From: Sporomusa malonica | GTDB taxonomy: Bacteria > Bacillota > Negativicutes > Sporomusales > Sporomusaceae | Length of the DNA: 64,000 nt | Direction: 5' to 3' | Assembly (NCBI RefSeq): GCF_900176355.1 | Contig: NZ_FWXI01000002.1 | Location: 62,001-126,000, forward strand | Shown here: piece by piece, positions 27,509 to 36,900 of the stretch | Layout: each line of letters opens with the position of its first letter | How positions within the stretch are numbered: the first letter of the stretch is position 1 | Translations under genes and position numbers: made by a program | The notes under the pieces: model-generated | What the model was told of the DNA's origin: nothing | The model's database searches: none | What the model saw: only the letters and a program-made list of their open reading frames with translations

Positions 27509-29329
27509 ATGCGTATACTTATAGGGCGTTGCCTGGCGGCGCTAGTGGCGGTATTCGTAATGCTGCCGATTTTTGCCCAGGCTGCGCCTGAATTTATGCC
27601 TGTTGATCAAATTGTCAAAGGCATGCATGGTACAGCCAAAACTGTTGTTGCAGGCAGCCAAATTGAGGAATTTGGCGTAGAAGTATTGGGAGTTATGAAG
27701 CAAAAAGGTCCGTCCGGTGATCTTATTTTGGTTCGCACCTATGGCGACGTTATCGAGCGAACAGGCGGCATTGCTCAGGGAATGAGTGGCAGCCCAGTAT
27801 ATATAAATGGTAAGCTGGTTGGGGCCATCGCTTATGGCTGGTCGTTGACCGACCATAAGATCGGCATGGTAACACCCATTGCCGATATGCTTAAGTTATG
27901 GGAGCTGAATAGCGGTCAGGGTGAACTGCAGACTCGGGGGCAAGAAGAGCAGGGTAACGCCGTAAGTACGCCGCTTATGGTGTCTGGTTTTGGCGAGCAG
28001 GCTCTCAAGCTGCTGGCAGACAAGCTAAAGCCCTACAATTTGACTCCTTACGCAGTGAGCGGCAGCATGTCTGATAGCAACAATGGCATTGCCTACAAAA
28101 CAGTTGAGCCTGGCAGCACAGTTGGTGTACAACTGGTACGGGGTGATATCAGCGTAGGTGCTTTGGGCACTGTAACCCATGTGGAAGGAGACAAAATACT
28201 GGCCTTTGGCCATCAGTTCCTTAAACGGGGTAAGGCTAACTATTTCCTGACAGATGCTGAGGTATATACTACATTAAGCGGCTTGGAAAATTCGTTCAAA
28301 GTGGGAACCTCAACTGAAACCATCGGCATGATCACCCAGGATCGAGGCGCCGGTATTGCCGGTAAACTTGGACAATTTCCTGGTATTGTGCCACTTCGGA
28401 TTAGTGTTACCGATAAAACACTGGGGCGTACCAATGACCTATGGGCGCAGGTTGTGCAGGATGAAGAACTTGCACCTGTTCTTTCGGCAGTCAGTGTGTT
28501 TAATGCTATTGAAAAGACCACCGACCGCATTGGTTCAGGTACTGCCAGAATCAACTTTGAAATCAGTGCAGCTGGTATTCCCGGCGGCGTGTTGAAACGC
28601 GAGAATATGTTCTATACGCAAGGAAATATAGGTGAGCTGGCGGTAGCCGAGGTTCATGAAGCATTGGCGCTTTTAGCAGGCAACCAGTTCAGTGCTGTTG
28701 ACATTATGGATGTTAAAGTAAACGTTACCGTAGACAGCGAACGGCGCACAGCAACTATTCTTGAAGCAAAGGTCAACACTGCTGCGGCCAAACCTGGCGA
28801 TAAGGTAGATATCGCTGTTAAAATCAAACCATTCCGGCTTGAGCCCATAACTAGGCATATTACTTATACTGTGCCGAAAGAGCAGCAGCCTGGAACGCTG
28901 ATGCTATCAGTGCGCGGCGGCGGTATGGTCTCTATGGCGCAGCTTATTGGCAAACGCCAAAACGGTGAGGAAGATCTCAGCAAACTGTTTATGACCAAAG
29001 CCCGGCCAAAATCCCTGGACGAAGCTGTTAAAGAACTGGTCAATCGTGACAGAAATAACGACATCGTTGTGGAGACCATTGAGATGAATATGCCTGACAC
29101 TAATCCGAATGGCGAAGGCAAAAGCGCCAAACCGGTTGCCGATAAGTTTGAACCAACACCTAATCCTGCACTTCCCGGTGTTGCTGGTAAGAAACCTGCC
29201 AAAACAGGACACACCGGCAATGAAACCGCCAAAGCGGGCAAAGTCGACGACGGCAAGCGCAAAGTATCAATATCCACAGATTACATCATAGATGGTGACA
29301 CTCAAGTCATGATAAACATAACAAAATAA
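27509..29329 (+). CDS. SpoIVB-type S55 serine protease domain protein
   Basis: A 606-residue exported protein with a signal peptide (1-25) and an N-terminal S55 domain. The nucleophile motif GMSGSP at 91-96 (Ser93) follows GGIAQ; His40 in GMHGTA and Asp80 in YGDV are likely triad partners. In Bacillus, SpoIVB cleaves SpoIVFA to start sigma-K processing, but that protein has a PDZ domain before the S55 domain and is about 426 residues long. Here S55 comes first and a long beta-rich and Pro/Lys-rich extension follows, so this is a different architecture. It may process envelope proteins (inference). ATG 27509 follows GAAAGGATG. Confidence 0.8.
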   Translation: MRILIGRCLAALVAVFVMLPIFAQAAPEFMPVDQIVKGMHGTAKTVVAGSQIEEFGVEVLGVMKQKGPSGDLILVRTYGDVIERTGGIAQGMSGSPVYINGKLVGAIAYGWSLTDHKIGMVTPIADMLKLWELNSGQGELQTRGQEEQGNAVSTPLMVSGFGEQALKLLADKLKPYNLTPYAVSGSMSDSNNGIAYKTVEPGSTVGVQLVRGDISVGALGTVTHVEGDKILAFGHQFLKRGKANYFLTDAEVYTTLSGLENSFKVGTSTETIGMITQDRGAGIAGKLGQFPGIVPLRISVTDKTLGRTNDLWAQVVQDEELAPVLSAVSVFNAIEKTTDRIGSGTARINFEISAAGIPGGVLKRENMFYTQGNIGELAVAEVHEALALLAGNQFSAVDIMDVKVNVTVDSERRTATILEAKVNTAAAKPGDKVDIAVKIKPFRLEPITRHITYTVPKEQQPGTLMLSVRGGGMVSMAQLIGKRQNGEEDLSKLFMTKARPKSLDEAVKELVNRDRNNDIVVETIEMNMPDTNPNGEGKSAKPVADKFEPTPNPALPGVAGKKPAKTGHTGNETAKAGKVDDGKRKVSISTDYIIDGDTQVMINITK

Positions 29330-29343
29330 TGGTTTAATAATGG

Positions 29344-29367
29344 AAAAGCCGCGCTAAGCGGCTTTTT
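29344..29367 (+). terminator. Terminator after the S55 protease gene
   Basis: AAAAGCCGC and GCGGCTTTTT form a compact stem around GCTAA, giving an intrinsic terminator that works on both strands. It separates the exported-protein group from the Mla genes. The 154 bases beyond it are AT-rich with no clear promoter. Confidence 0.88.
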
Positions 29368-29521
29368 CATTTCAAAGAGAACTGCCCGCCATCTTGAAAT
29401 GCGGAAAATTTCGGAAATTTAAAATGACTGTGATTTAGCAGGGAATTGCAAATAGATATTGAATACTAATAAAACATTATCTTAATTTACCGAGTCTGAG
29501 TAAGGTCTAAGGAGCATAGCT

Positions 29522-30292
29522 ATGCTTATTGAACTGTTTTCCCGTACTGGAAGAAGTGTTATCAGTGCTTTTGAGAATATAGGGCAAGTGCTAATCTTGT
29601 TTGGTCAGACGATTTATCACTTACGACAAATGAATAGTACACTGCTGCTTAGGCAAATGGCGCATTTGGGTGCAGATTCACTGCCAATCGTGTTGCTCAC
29701 TATGCTGTTCACCGGCATGGTAATGACGGTACAGACGGCTCATGAATTTGTAAAATACGGGGCACAGTCGTCTGTCGGTGGTTTGGTAGCAGTGGCTATG
29801 GGGCGCGAGCTATCGCCCGTTTTGACCGGGGTTGTGTTTGCCGGACGGGTGGGAGCCGCAATTACGGCTGAGATTGGCTCTATGAAGGTAACTGAGCAAA
29901 TCGATGCCCTGCGGGTTATGGCCGTAAACCCGGTTGCCTACTTGGTAGTTCCCCGGATGATTGCGTGCATGGTCATGGTGCCGGTATTAGTTATCTTTGC
30001 CGATATCATTGGTACAATTGGCAGCTACATGATTGCTACAACATACTCTGGCATCAGTTCTTTTACATTCTTTAACTCGATCAAGGTCTTTGCTATACCG
30101 CACGATATTACCGGTGGTTTGGTTAAGGCCATGTTCTTTGGCGGTATTGTTGCCATTATCGGCTGTCACAAAGGACTAACTACCGCGCAAGGCGCTGAAG
30201 GCGTTGGACAGGCAACAACAGGCTCTGTCGTACTGTCTATTGTTCTGATTTTTGTTAGTAATTACTTTTTATCAGTACTATTATACCGTTAG
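29522..30292 (+). CDS. mlaE: MlaE family phospholipid ABC transporter permease
   Basis: A 256-residue inner-membrane permease with about five membrane helices. The family motifs MGRELSPVLTGVVFAGRVGAAITAEIG (near 94-120) and EQIDALRVMAVNP (near 125-137) are characteristic of MlaE/YrbE proteins that move phospholipid between the membranes with MlaF and MlaD. ATG 29522 follows AAGGAGC. MlaF and MlaD genes follow directly; MlaB and MlaC are absent nearby, as in the reduced system known from Veillonella. Its place in a large outer-membrane cluster fits. Confidence 0.95.
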   Translation: MLIELFSRTGRSVISAFENIGQVLILFGQTIYHLRQMNSTLLLRQMAHLGADSLPIVLLTMLFTGMVMTVQTAHEFVKYGAQSSVGGLVAVAMGRELSPVLTGVVFAGRVGAAITAEIGSMKVTEQIDALRVMAVNPVAYLVVPRMIACMVMVPVLVIFADIIGTIGSYMIATTYSGISSFTFFNSIKVFAIPHDITGGLVKAMFFGGIVAIIGCHKGLTTAQGAEGVGQATTGSVVLSIVLIFVSNYFLSVLLYR

Positions 30293-30314
30293 TAACATTA
30301 AACGAGGTAAATCC

Positions 30315-31073
30315 ATGATTAAGCTAGTTAATGTCAATATGAACTTTCGCGGCAAACAAACCCTCAGAGACATTAACCTGACAGTGAAGCAAGGGGAGAT
30401 CATGGTCATCATCGGCCCCAGTGGATCAGGCAAAAGCACGCTGCTTCGCCTGATAATCGGGTTGTTGAAGCCCACCTCCGGCGAGGTCTGGGTCAGTGAC
30501 CGGGAAATCACCCGCATGACTGAAGATGAGCTCAACAAAGTCAGGTTGGAAATGGGGATGGTTTTTCAGTACTCAGCCCTATTTGATTCAATGTCTGTAG
30601 GAGAAAATGTGGCTTTTGGTCTTAGGCAGCATACCGATATGCCAGAGGAAGAGATTTTGCGGACAGTGCGGCGCAAGTTGCGCATGGTAGGCCTCAGGGG
30701 ACAGGAGAATGCTATGCCGAACGAGTTATCAGGCGGTATGAAAAAAAGGGTCAGTTTGGCCAGAGCCATTGCGATCAACCCTCATCTTGTTCTTTATGAT
30801 GAGCCAACTGCTGGACTTGACCCCATTATGTCTAATACCATTGATCGGCTTATTGTGAGTACAAGGCGAATGATTGACGCTACCTCAGTGGTTGTTACCC
30901 ATGATATGTCGAGTGCTTTTCGCATTGCCGACCGGATTGCCATGATCTATGATGGCAGCATTATTGAAATAGGTACACCAGATACTATCAAACAGTCTGA
31001 AAACCCGATTGTGGCTAAGTTTATCCGAGGGGCATCTGCCCTGCCGGAAAGTAAAGGGAGGGCGAAAATATGA
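30315..31073 (+). CDS. mlaF: MlaF family ABC transporter ATPase
   Basis: A 252-residue ATPase that powers the MlaE permease. It has Walker A GPSGSGKS (residues 34-41), signature LSGGMKKRVSLARAI near 137, Walker B LVLYDEPTAGLDP near 159, and the switch His in VTHDMSS. The GMKKR signature variant is typical of MlaF. ATG 30315 follows ACGAGGTAA; the frame is open further upstream, into the end of mlaE, but without a start that has a ribosome site. The stop overlaps the mlaD start by four bases (ATGA), so the two are coupled. Confidence 0.95.
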   Translation: MIKLVNVNMNFRGKQTLRDINLTVKQGEIMVIIGPSGSGKSTLLRLIIGLLKPTSGEVWVSDREITRMTEDELNKVRLEMGMVFQYSALFDSMSVGENVAFGLRQHTDMPEEEILRTVRRKLRMVGLRGQENAMPNELSGGMKKRVSLARAIAINPHLVLYDEPTAGLDPIMSNTIDRLIVSTRRMIDATSVVVTHDMSSAFRIADRIAMIYDGSIIEIGTPDTIKQSENPIVAKFIRGASALPESKGRAKI

Positions 31074-32341
31074 ATACCGAGGCCAAGGTTGGAGCTATCA
31101 CTCTTGCCGGCCTTGTTTTACTGGGTGGAATGCTTGTCTATCTGAGTGGCGTTAGCTTTGGCGACAAAGGCTATCCTATCCAGGCCGTGTTTGGGCAGGT
31201 AAATGGTTTGAAACCAGGTAACATTGTCCGTTATGCCGGTGTCGAGGTAGGCAGAGTGGCCGATGTCAGGGTATTGCCTGAGGGCGTGGCTGCCGACATC
31301 CTGCTAAACCCGGGTGTCAAAGTACCGGCAGGTTCTGCCTTTACCATCGGCTCAGACGGCCTGCTAGGCGAAAAATACATAAATATTATGCCGCCTCGGG
31401 AACTCAAAGGCTTCTTAGTCCCGCACGATAAAGTGTATGGTGAGAATCCTCAAGGGCTCGACGAAATGATGGTCACAGCCAATCAGGTATTGGCTGAGGT
31501 TAAGATATTAGTCAAGGCGCTTAATGATGTATTAGCTGACGACAAGGTAAAAGCAGCGCTCAAGGAAACAGCATTAAACACTCGTGAAATAACGGCAAAC
31601 CTTAACAGATTAACGTTAACCTTAGCGACCCTGGCTGAAAATAACCAGGGAGATGTGACCGCTATGGTAGGCAACCTAAAAGCCATGTCTGCCAGTCTCA
31701 AGGACACAGCAGCCAGGGTAGATAAAATGATCACCAATGTCGACAATGACGGGCAGACAGCCAAAGATTTGCGTGAGACCATCGCTGCGCTTAGGCAAAC
31801 TAGCAGCCGGGTCGAAAAAATGGCAGCTGCCCTAGAAGGGGTTGTAACCGACCCTGAAACCTCAAAAAATATCAAAGAAACCTTGAGAAACGCTCGCGAT
31901 GCGACAGCGAAGGCCAATAAAATGCTAGATAAAGTAAGTGATATAAAAGCCGAGACCAGTGTTGAAACACTATACAACTCAGATAAGCACAAATACCAAA
32001 GCAGTGCCGATGTTACTATCAGCACCTCCCCTAGGGACTTTACTGTTATTGGCGTCAGTGATATCGGTGAAGACAGTAAACTAAACCTCCAGCTAGGAAA
32101 AAGCGGTCCGGCTTTTAATCAGCGTTACGGCATTATTGACAGCAAAGCCGGTGTCGGCGTTGATGCCAAGCTTGGCAATCAACTGCGCATGTCACTGGAT
32201 GTATACGACCCAAATGATGTGCGAGTCAAGCTGCGTACCCAGTACCAGATAGCACCAGGTACCTTTATTGTCGGTCAGTCCGCTGACCTGAATAAACGGG
32301 ATGAAAAAACATCTTATTTTGGTATACGGCAGGCGTTTTAG
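31070..32341 (+). CDS. mlaD: MlaD (MCE) protein with long helical and C-terminal beta extension
   Basis: A 423-residue protein, more than twice the length of Escherichia coli MlaD. After one membrane helix (about 7-27) comes the MCE domain (35-115) with GLKPGNIVRYAGVEVG. A long helical region rich in Ala, Thr, Lys and Asp follows (130-300), and then a C-terminal beta-rich part (305-423) with alternating strands and a final Phe, the mark of an outer-membrane barrel. Such fused MlaD proteins were reported in Veillonella as bridges across the periplasm, so this one probably links inner and outer membranes for lipid transport. It overlaps mlaF by four bases. Confidence 0.92.
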   Translation: MNTEAKVGAITLAGLVLLGGMLVYLSGVSFGDKGYPIQAVFGQVNGLKPGNIVRYAGVEVGRVADVRVLPEGVAADILLNPGVKVPAGSAFTIGSDGLLGEKYINIMPPRELKGFLVPHDKVYGENPQGLDEMMVTANQVLAEVKILVKALNDVLADDKVKAALKETALNTREITANLNRLTLTLATLAENNQGDVTAMVGNLKAMSASLKDTAARVDKMITNVDNDGQTAKDLRETIAALRQTSSRVEKMAAALEGVVTDPETSKNIKETLRNARDATAKANKMLDKVSDIKAETSVETLYNSDKHKYQSSADVTISTSPRDFTVIGVSDIGEDSKLNLQLGKSGPAFNQRYGIIDSKAGVGVDAKLGNQLRMSLDVYDPNDVRVKLRTQYQIAPGTFIVGQSADLNKRDEKTSYFGIRQAF

Positions 32342-32356
32342 ATTTTCTTAATCTCA

Positions 32357-32385
32357 TTGACACCGCTTAGGGTTGGACATATAAT
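32357..32385 (+). promoter_or_regulatory. Perfect-consensus sigma-A promoter for tolC
   Basis: TTGACA at 32357-32362 and TATAAT at 32380-32385 with exactly 17 bases between them. Transcription should start near 32392, right before the palindrome at 32393. A promoter this strong suggests that control comes from repression. Confidence 0.85.
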
Positions 32386-32392
32386 TATAAGT

Positions 32393-32412
32393 GCCTGACT
32401 GAACAGTCAGGC
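32393..32412. promoter_or_regulatory. Palindromic operator candidate overlapping the tolC transcription start
   Basis: GCCTGACTG and CAGTCAGGC form a perfect 9+9 palindrome around AA. The GACTGnnCAGTC core recurs upstream of lpxA at 52500. Size and symmetry suit a TetR-type repressor (inference). As RNA it would form a 5'-end hairpin that could instead stabilise the message. Confidence 0.6.
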
Positions 32413-32454
32413 CTGTAAAATAGTGATGATACGTCAAGGAGGTCATATAATTCC

Positions 32455-33774
32455 ATGACACAAATTAAATTATCCGACAGAATGGCCAAGCGCATAACGG
32501 CCTTGCTTACCGGCGGTATGTTGGCAGCTGCTGCGCTCCCAGGCTTTGCTGCACCTGTGGAACTTACGCTGGATGAAGCCATTGTTATGGCGCTCAAGAG
32601 TAACCCTGCAATTAAAATCTCTGAATCTGATGTAAAAAAAGCCGATTGGGATATAAAAGCGGCTAAAGCGGGGAAAGCGCCGTCAGTGGATCTTTCTCAT
32701 AACGCCAGCCGCTCTAAGAGTGCAGAATCTAAAATTCTTGGTGTTACGATCCCAAGTAGCATCGGCAACAAATTTGCCAACAGCGTTGACATGACATTGC
32801 CTTTATATACTGGCGGCAGACTAGAGGGAACAATTGAAAAAGCCAAGCTAGGGCGTAAATCAGCTGATTTCGGTGTGGAGAAAGCCCAGCAGCAGGTTAA
32901 GCTTGATGCGACTAACGGTTATTACAGCATTCTCCAAACCCGTAACCTTGTGAAACTTCGTGAAGAGTCCGTAAACCAGCTCACCGCACATTTAAAAAAT
33001 GTTGAGGCTCAGTATGGTGCAGGGACGGTAGCTAAATCTGATGTCTTGCGTTCTGAAGTAGAAAAAGCGAAAGCCGAACAGAATTTAATTATAGCCAAAA
33101 ACTCTTATGAGCTGGCTATATCAAACCTTAACAATGTGATTGGGTTACCGCTTGAGACTGAGATTGCCGTTAAAGAAGAACTAAAATACGAGGAATTTAG
33201 TCAGACACTAGAAGACTGCATTAAGCTTGCGCTGGCAAATCGTCCTGATTTAGCTCAGGCAAATACCAGTGTCGAGAGTGCCAAAGCTGACATTAAAGTG
33301 GCTGAGAGCGGCAGTAAGCTTTCAGTAGCTGCCACTGCTTCTGAGAAATGGAGTGACAGTGAATTTCCTGGTACAGACAACAACACCTGGGCTATTGGCA
33401 TTAATGCCAGCTATAATCTTTTTGATGCAGGCATTACCAAGTCAAAAGTGAAGGGCGCAGAAGTCACCCTGGATAAAGTAAGCGAGCAGCTGCGTCAGAT
33501 TAAAGATGCCGCCCAACTAGAAGTGCGTCAGGCCTACCTAAATATGAAAGAAGCCGAAAAACGCATTGACACAAGCAAAGTAGCTGTAACCAAAGGTGAA
33601 GAAGATTTTAAAATTGCTCAAGTGCGCTACAGTGCCGGAGTAGGCACTAATCTTGATGTTATCGATTCTCAGGTTGCCTTAACCTCAGCCAAAACTGATT
33701 ATGTTCAAGCCCTGTACGACTACAACACCAGCCGTGCTAAGCTTGACAAAGCCATGGGCGTGGCAGTTAAATAA
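32455..33774 (+). CDS. tolC: TolC family outer-membrane efflux protein
   Basis: A 439-residue outer-membrane channel protein of the TolC/OEP family. A signal peptide (about 1-33, ending PGFAAP) is followed by two homologous halves, each with long helices and beta strands; LTLDEAIVMALKSNP opens the first, LEDCIKLALANRPDL the second. It should form the exit duct for type I secretion or drug efflux, or for lipid-related export. No inner-membrane pump gene is next to it. It has its own strong promoter and operator candidate, then a terminator, so it is separately controlled within the cluster. ATG 32455 lies some distance from AAGGAGG. Confidence 0.92.
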   Translation: MTQIKLSDRMAKRITALLTGGMLAAAALPGFAAPVELTLDEAIVMALKSNPAIKISESDVKKADWDIKAAKAGKAPSVDLSHNASRSKSAESKILGVTIPSSIGNKFANSVDMTLPLYTGGRLEGTIEKAKLGRKSADFGVEKAQQQVKLDATNGYYSILQTRNLVKLREESVNQLTAHLKNVEAQYGAGTVAKSDVLRSEVEKAKAEQNLIIAKNSYELAISNLNNVIGLPLETEIAVKEELKYEEFSQTLEDCIKLALANRPDLAQANTSVESAKADIKVAESGSKLSVAATASEKWSDSEFPGTDNNTWAIGINASYNLFDAGITKSKVKGAEVTLDKVSEQLRQIKDAAQLEVRQAYLNMKEAEKRIDTSKVAVTKGEEDFKIAQVRYSAGVGTNLDVIDSQVALTSAKTDYVQALYDYNTSRAKLDKAMGVAVK

Positions 33775-33784
33775 TTTTCAACAG

Positions 33785-33824
33785 AAAAAATGGTTTTGGC
33801 ATAAGTGCCGAAACCATTTTTTTT
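33785..33824 (+). terminator. Terminator after tolC
   Basis: AAATGGTTTTGGCA pairs with TGCCGAAACCATTT (one G-T pair), followed by a run of T residues, about 10 bases after the stop. Confidence 0.93.
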
Positions 33825-33929
33825 AGATTCGAGATTGCCTTTCGTTAAAAATCCCAGGAATATCATAAAGGAAGAAGACAAGACAGTGTCGAACTTAATG
33901 AGTACCTAAAAGGCCAAGGGAGGAGCAGC

Positions 33930-36900
33930 ATGCGAACCAAAGCCGTAATTTTAACTGTACTATTGTTTGTGCTTGGCACGGTCGCCTTTGGTTGGTGGTC
34001 TACCCAGAGCCAGACGATTTTTTCCCAGCTTGAAAATACGCTGGCTGCAGAGCTTACCCAGGCGCTGGACATCAAAGTTGACATTGGGCAAATTCAAGCA
34101 GCTGGACTAACCTCGGCGTCTGTAAATAATGTGATCCTTTTTGATAAGCAGGGCCGGGAATTGGCTGCTATCAAGCAGGTGACTGTAGAATATAGTTTGC
34201 TAAGTCTGGCACGTGGCCGAACTGCCATTGACGCTGTGCGCAAGATTACTCTTACCCAACCTAACATCAAGCTGATCGAAGATGCTGACGGCACCTGGAA
34301 TGCCCAGTGCCTAAAACAAAAAAATCAGCCTAATAGCCCGAGCTTTAATGGTAAAGTTGTCATTGAACAGGCAACTGTCAGTATCCAGGCTCTTCTGGGG
34401 GAATGGCACCTTACTGGTGTCGATGGACAGCTTGGGATCAAAGACAGTCAGGCTGTTGATGTGAAACTAACAGCAAGCCATAATGATTCGCGTGTGAGTG
34501 TGCAGGGCTTTCTTGACAATGCCAAGAACAACCTGTCTCTGACTGTCAAAGCCGATAAACTGAATCCAGCAGCTTATAATAAGCTGCTTCCGGCGGGTAC
34601 CGACATTACATTTACCGGCGGTTTCCTAAATAATATAGAAGTGACTCTTGCCAATAGCTCAACAGGCTTGAATTACGCAGGCGAATTCTCGATTGATACC
34701 CTGGCTGCAAAGGCCGCAGGTATCACTATTGAAGATGCGCGTGGTCAGGTAAGCTTTACCAATAACAATATATACATACTTGGCAGCAGCGCTCTTGTGG
34801 CCAGCCAACCGGTAACAGTACGCGGTAAAATCGGCATAGCGGGTGATCAGCCTGTCTTTGACTTAAATGTAACCTCGCAGGGCTTTGATCCTGCGGCTGT
34901 AAGCCGTAATCTCCCGTTTGCCGGCGTTGTTGCTTTTAACGCGTCACTTACCGGAAGCCCCAAAAGCCCTATTGTTGCAGCTGAACTAACAGCCAAAGAT
35001 GTGACTGCCTCAGGCTATAGGCTGCAGGATACCAGTGCCAAAGTCAATTTTGCCGATAAGATGATCACGTTCAGCGAGTTTGCCACACAGATGATCGGTG
35101 GTCAGGTACGCGCCCAAGGGATGTTTGATACAGTCAGAGAGGCCTATCAAGTGCAACTGGCTGCCAGTAATATTGATGCTTCGGCAGTCAGTGGATTGCC
35201 TGTTACGCTAAGCGGCAGAGGTGACATCACTCTAGCGGTTAACGGCCAAGGCAATGACTGGAAGAACATGAATGGTTTAGCTGCGGTAACACTTGCCTCC
35301 GGCCAATTGGAGGGTGTACCCTATACTAAAATGACCGGGCTTATTGAGCGCAGCGGTAAGATAACCGAAATTAAACACTATGATATCCTGCTGCCCTCAG
35401 GTCTTATTACAGCTGCAGGGACAATACAAGAGGATAAACTTAACGTAAAAATAGAAGGGCAAGGCATTGAACTGACAGACCTACCCTTTGCTACGATAAA
35501 AAATATCAGTTTTGCCGGTAAAGCTGGTTTTCAGGGAGAAATAACTGGTACGACAACTCAGCCGCAGCTTGCCATGGATTTTAACGCTGTTAATATTACT
35601 CTGAATCAGCAAGCATTAGGTCAGGCTAGCGGTATATTTAAAGCCTCGCCTAGCTCAGTATCAGTCGAGCAAGTAACCATTAGCGATGGTGTCGCCACGC
35701 ATGAACTTTCTGGAACCATACTGCTGGCAGGAGCACGACCAGAGGTCAATCTTACACTGCTAACCCGTTCTGCCAGGGCTGAAACATTTTCCCGGCTGAT
35801 TATGCCAGAGATTACGTTAACCGGCAATCTTGAGCACGAAATGACAGTGAGCGGACCTGTAGATAACCTGGCTGCTCGCGGCAGAATGAGATTATCTGAC
35901 GGCAGTCTGGCCGGATACCTTGTTGCCAAAGCTGAGGGCACATATGAGCGGCAGAATGGCGTCATAACGGTCAACGATCTTACCATAAACTCACTGAATA
36001 CCAAAGTAAAACTGTCAGGAACAGTGGCGTCTGATAACAGCCTCAACGTTGCTGTTGTAGCCGAGAATATTGATATTTCCAGGCTAAAAGCAGAATATCC
36101 CTACCCTGTGTCCGGTATATTTAATCTAACAGGACAAGTAACAGGCAATGTGCTTCGGCCTGAAGCCCGCGCTCAACTGACTTCAAGTGGAGTCTTGCTA
36201 AATGGTCAGGAATTGAAAAATATTTATGCCAATGTAAGCTATTCTGATGGTCAGGCTGATATCAAAGAACTGCGCTTTGCTCAAGGCCAGGGTAACTACG
36301 TTTTTAACGGTGCAGTTGATGTTAAAACCCGTGGAATTGACGGAATGCTAAGAGCCGAAGGCGGCGAATTAGCAGGAATACTGGCGATGGCCAATACACC
36401 GGATCGTGGTATTCGTGGCAAATTGAATGGAGAAATTGCGTTAAGCGGCAGTATCGAGAATCCTAACATCTTGCTGCGAGGCGCGATAGTAAACGGCAAA
36501 ATAAAAAATTACCTGTTTGATAGTGTTGATATAGATGCCGAGCTTAATAATAAGGTAATTACAATCAATAATCTTATGGCCAAACAGGGAGCCGATGGTG
36601 TACTTGTCGCCAAAGGTCAGGCAGATCTAAACGGTGAAATGGACTTTGAAGTAGGCGGCCGTGCTATTGATGCCGGTATTATTACAGCGCTATTCGATAC
36701 AACGGTTGAAACTAAAGGAAAGTTCAGTTTTAATGCCCAGGCTGGCGGCGCTACAGCCGATCCTAATGTTTCTGTTTCCCTGGAAGTACAAAACGGTAGT
36801 GTCGCTAATGCTGAATTTGATAATCTCTATGGCCTGTTCATTTATAACAAAGGCAGCATCCATGTTAACCAGCTGTTTCTGGCGCGTGGAGCCTATAAAG

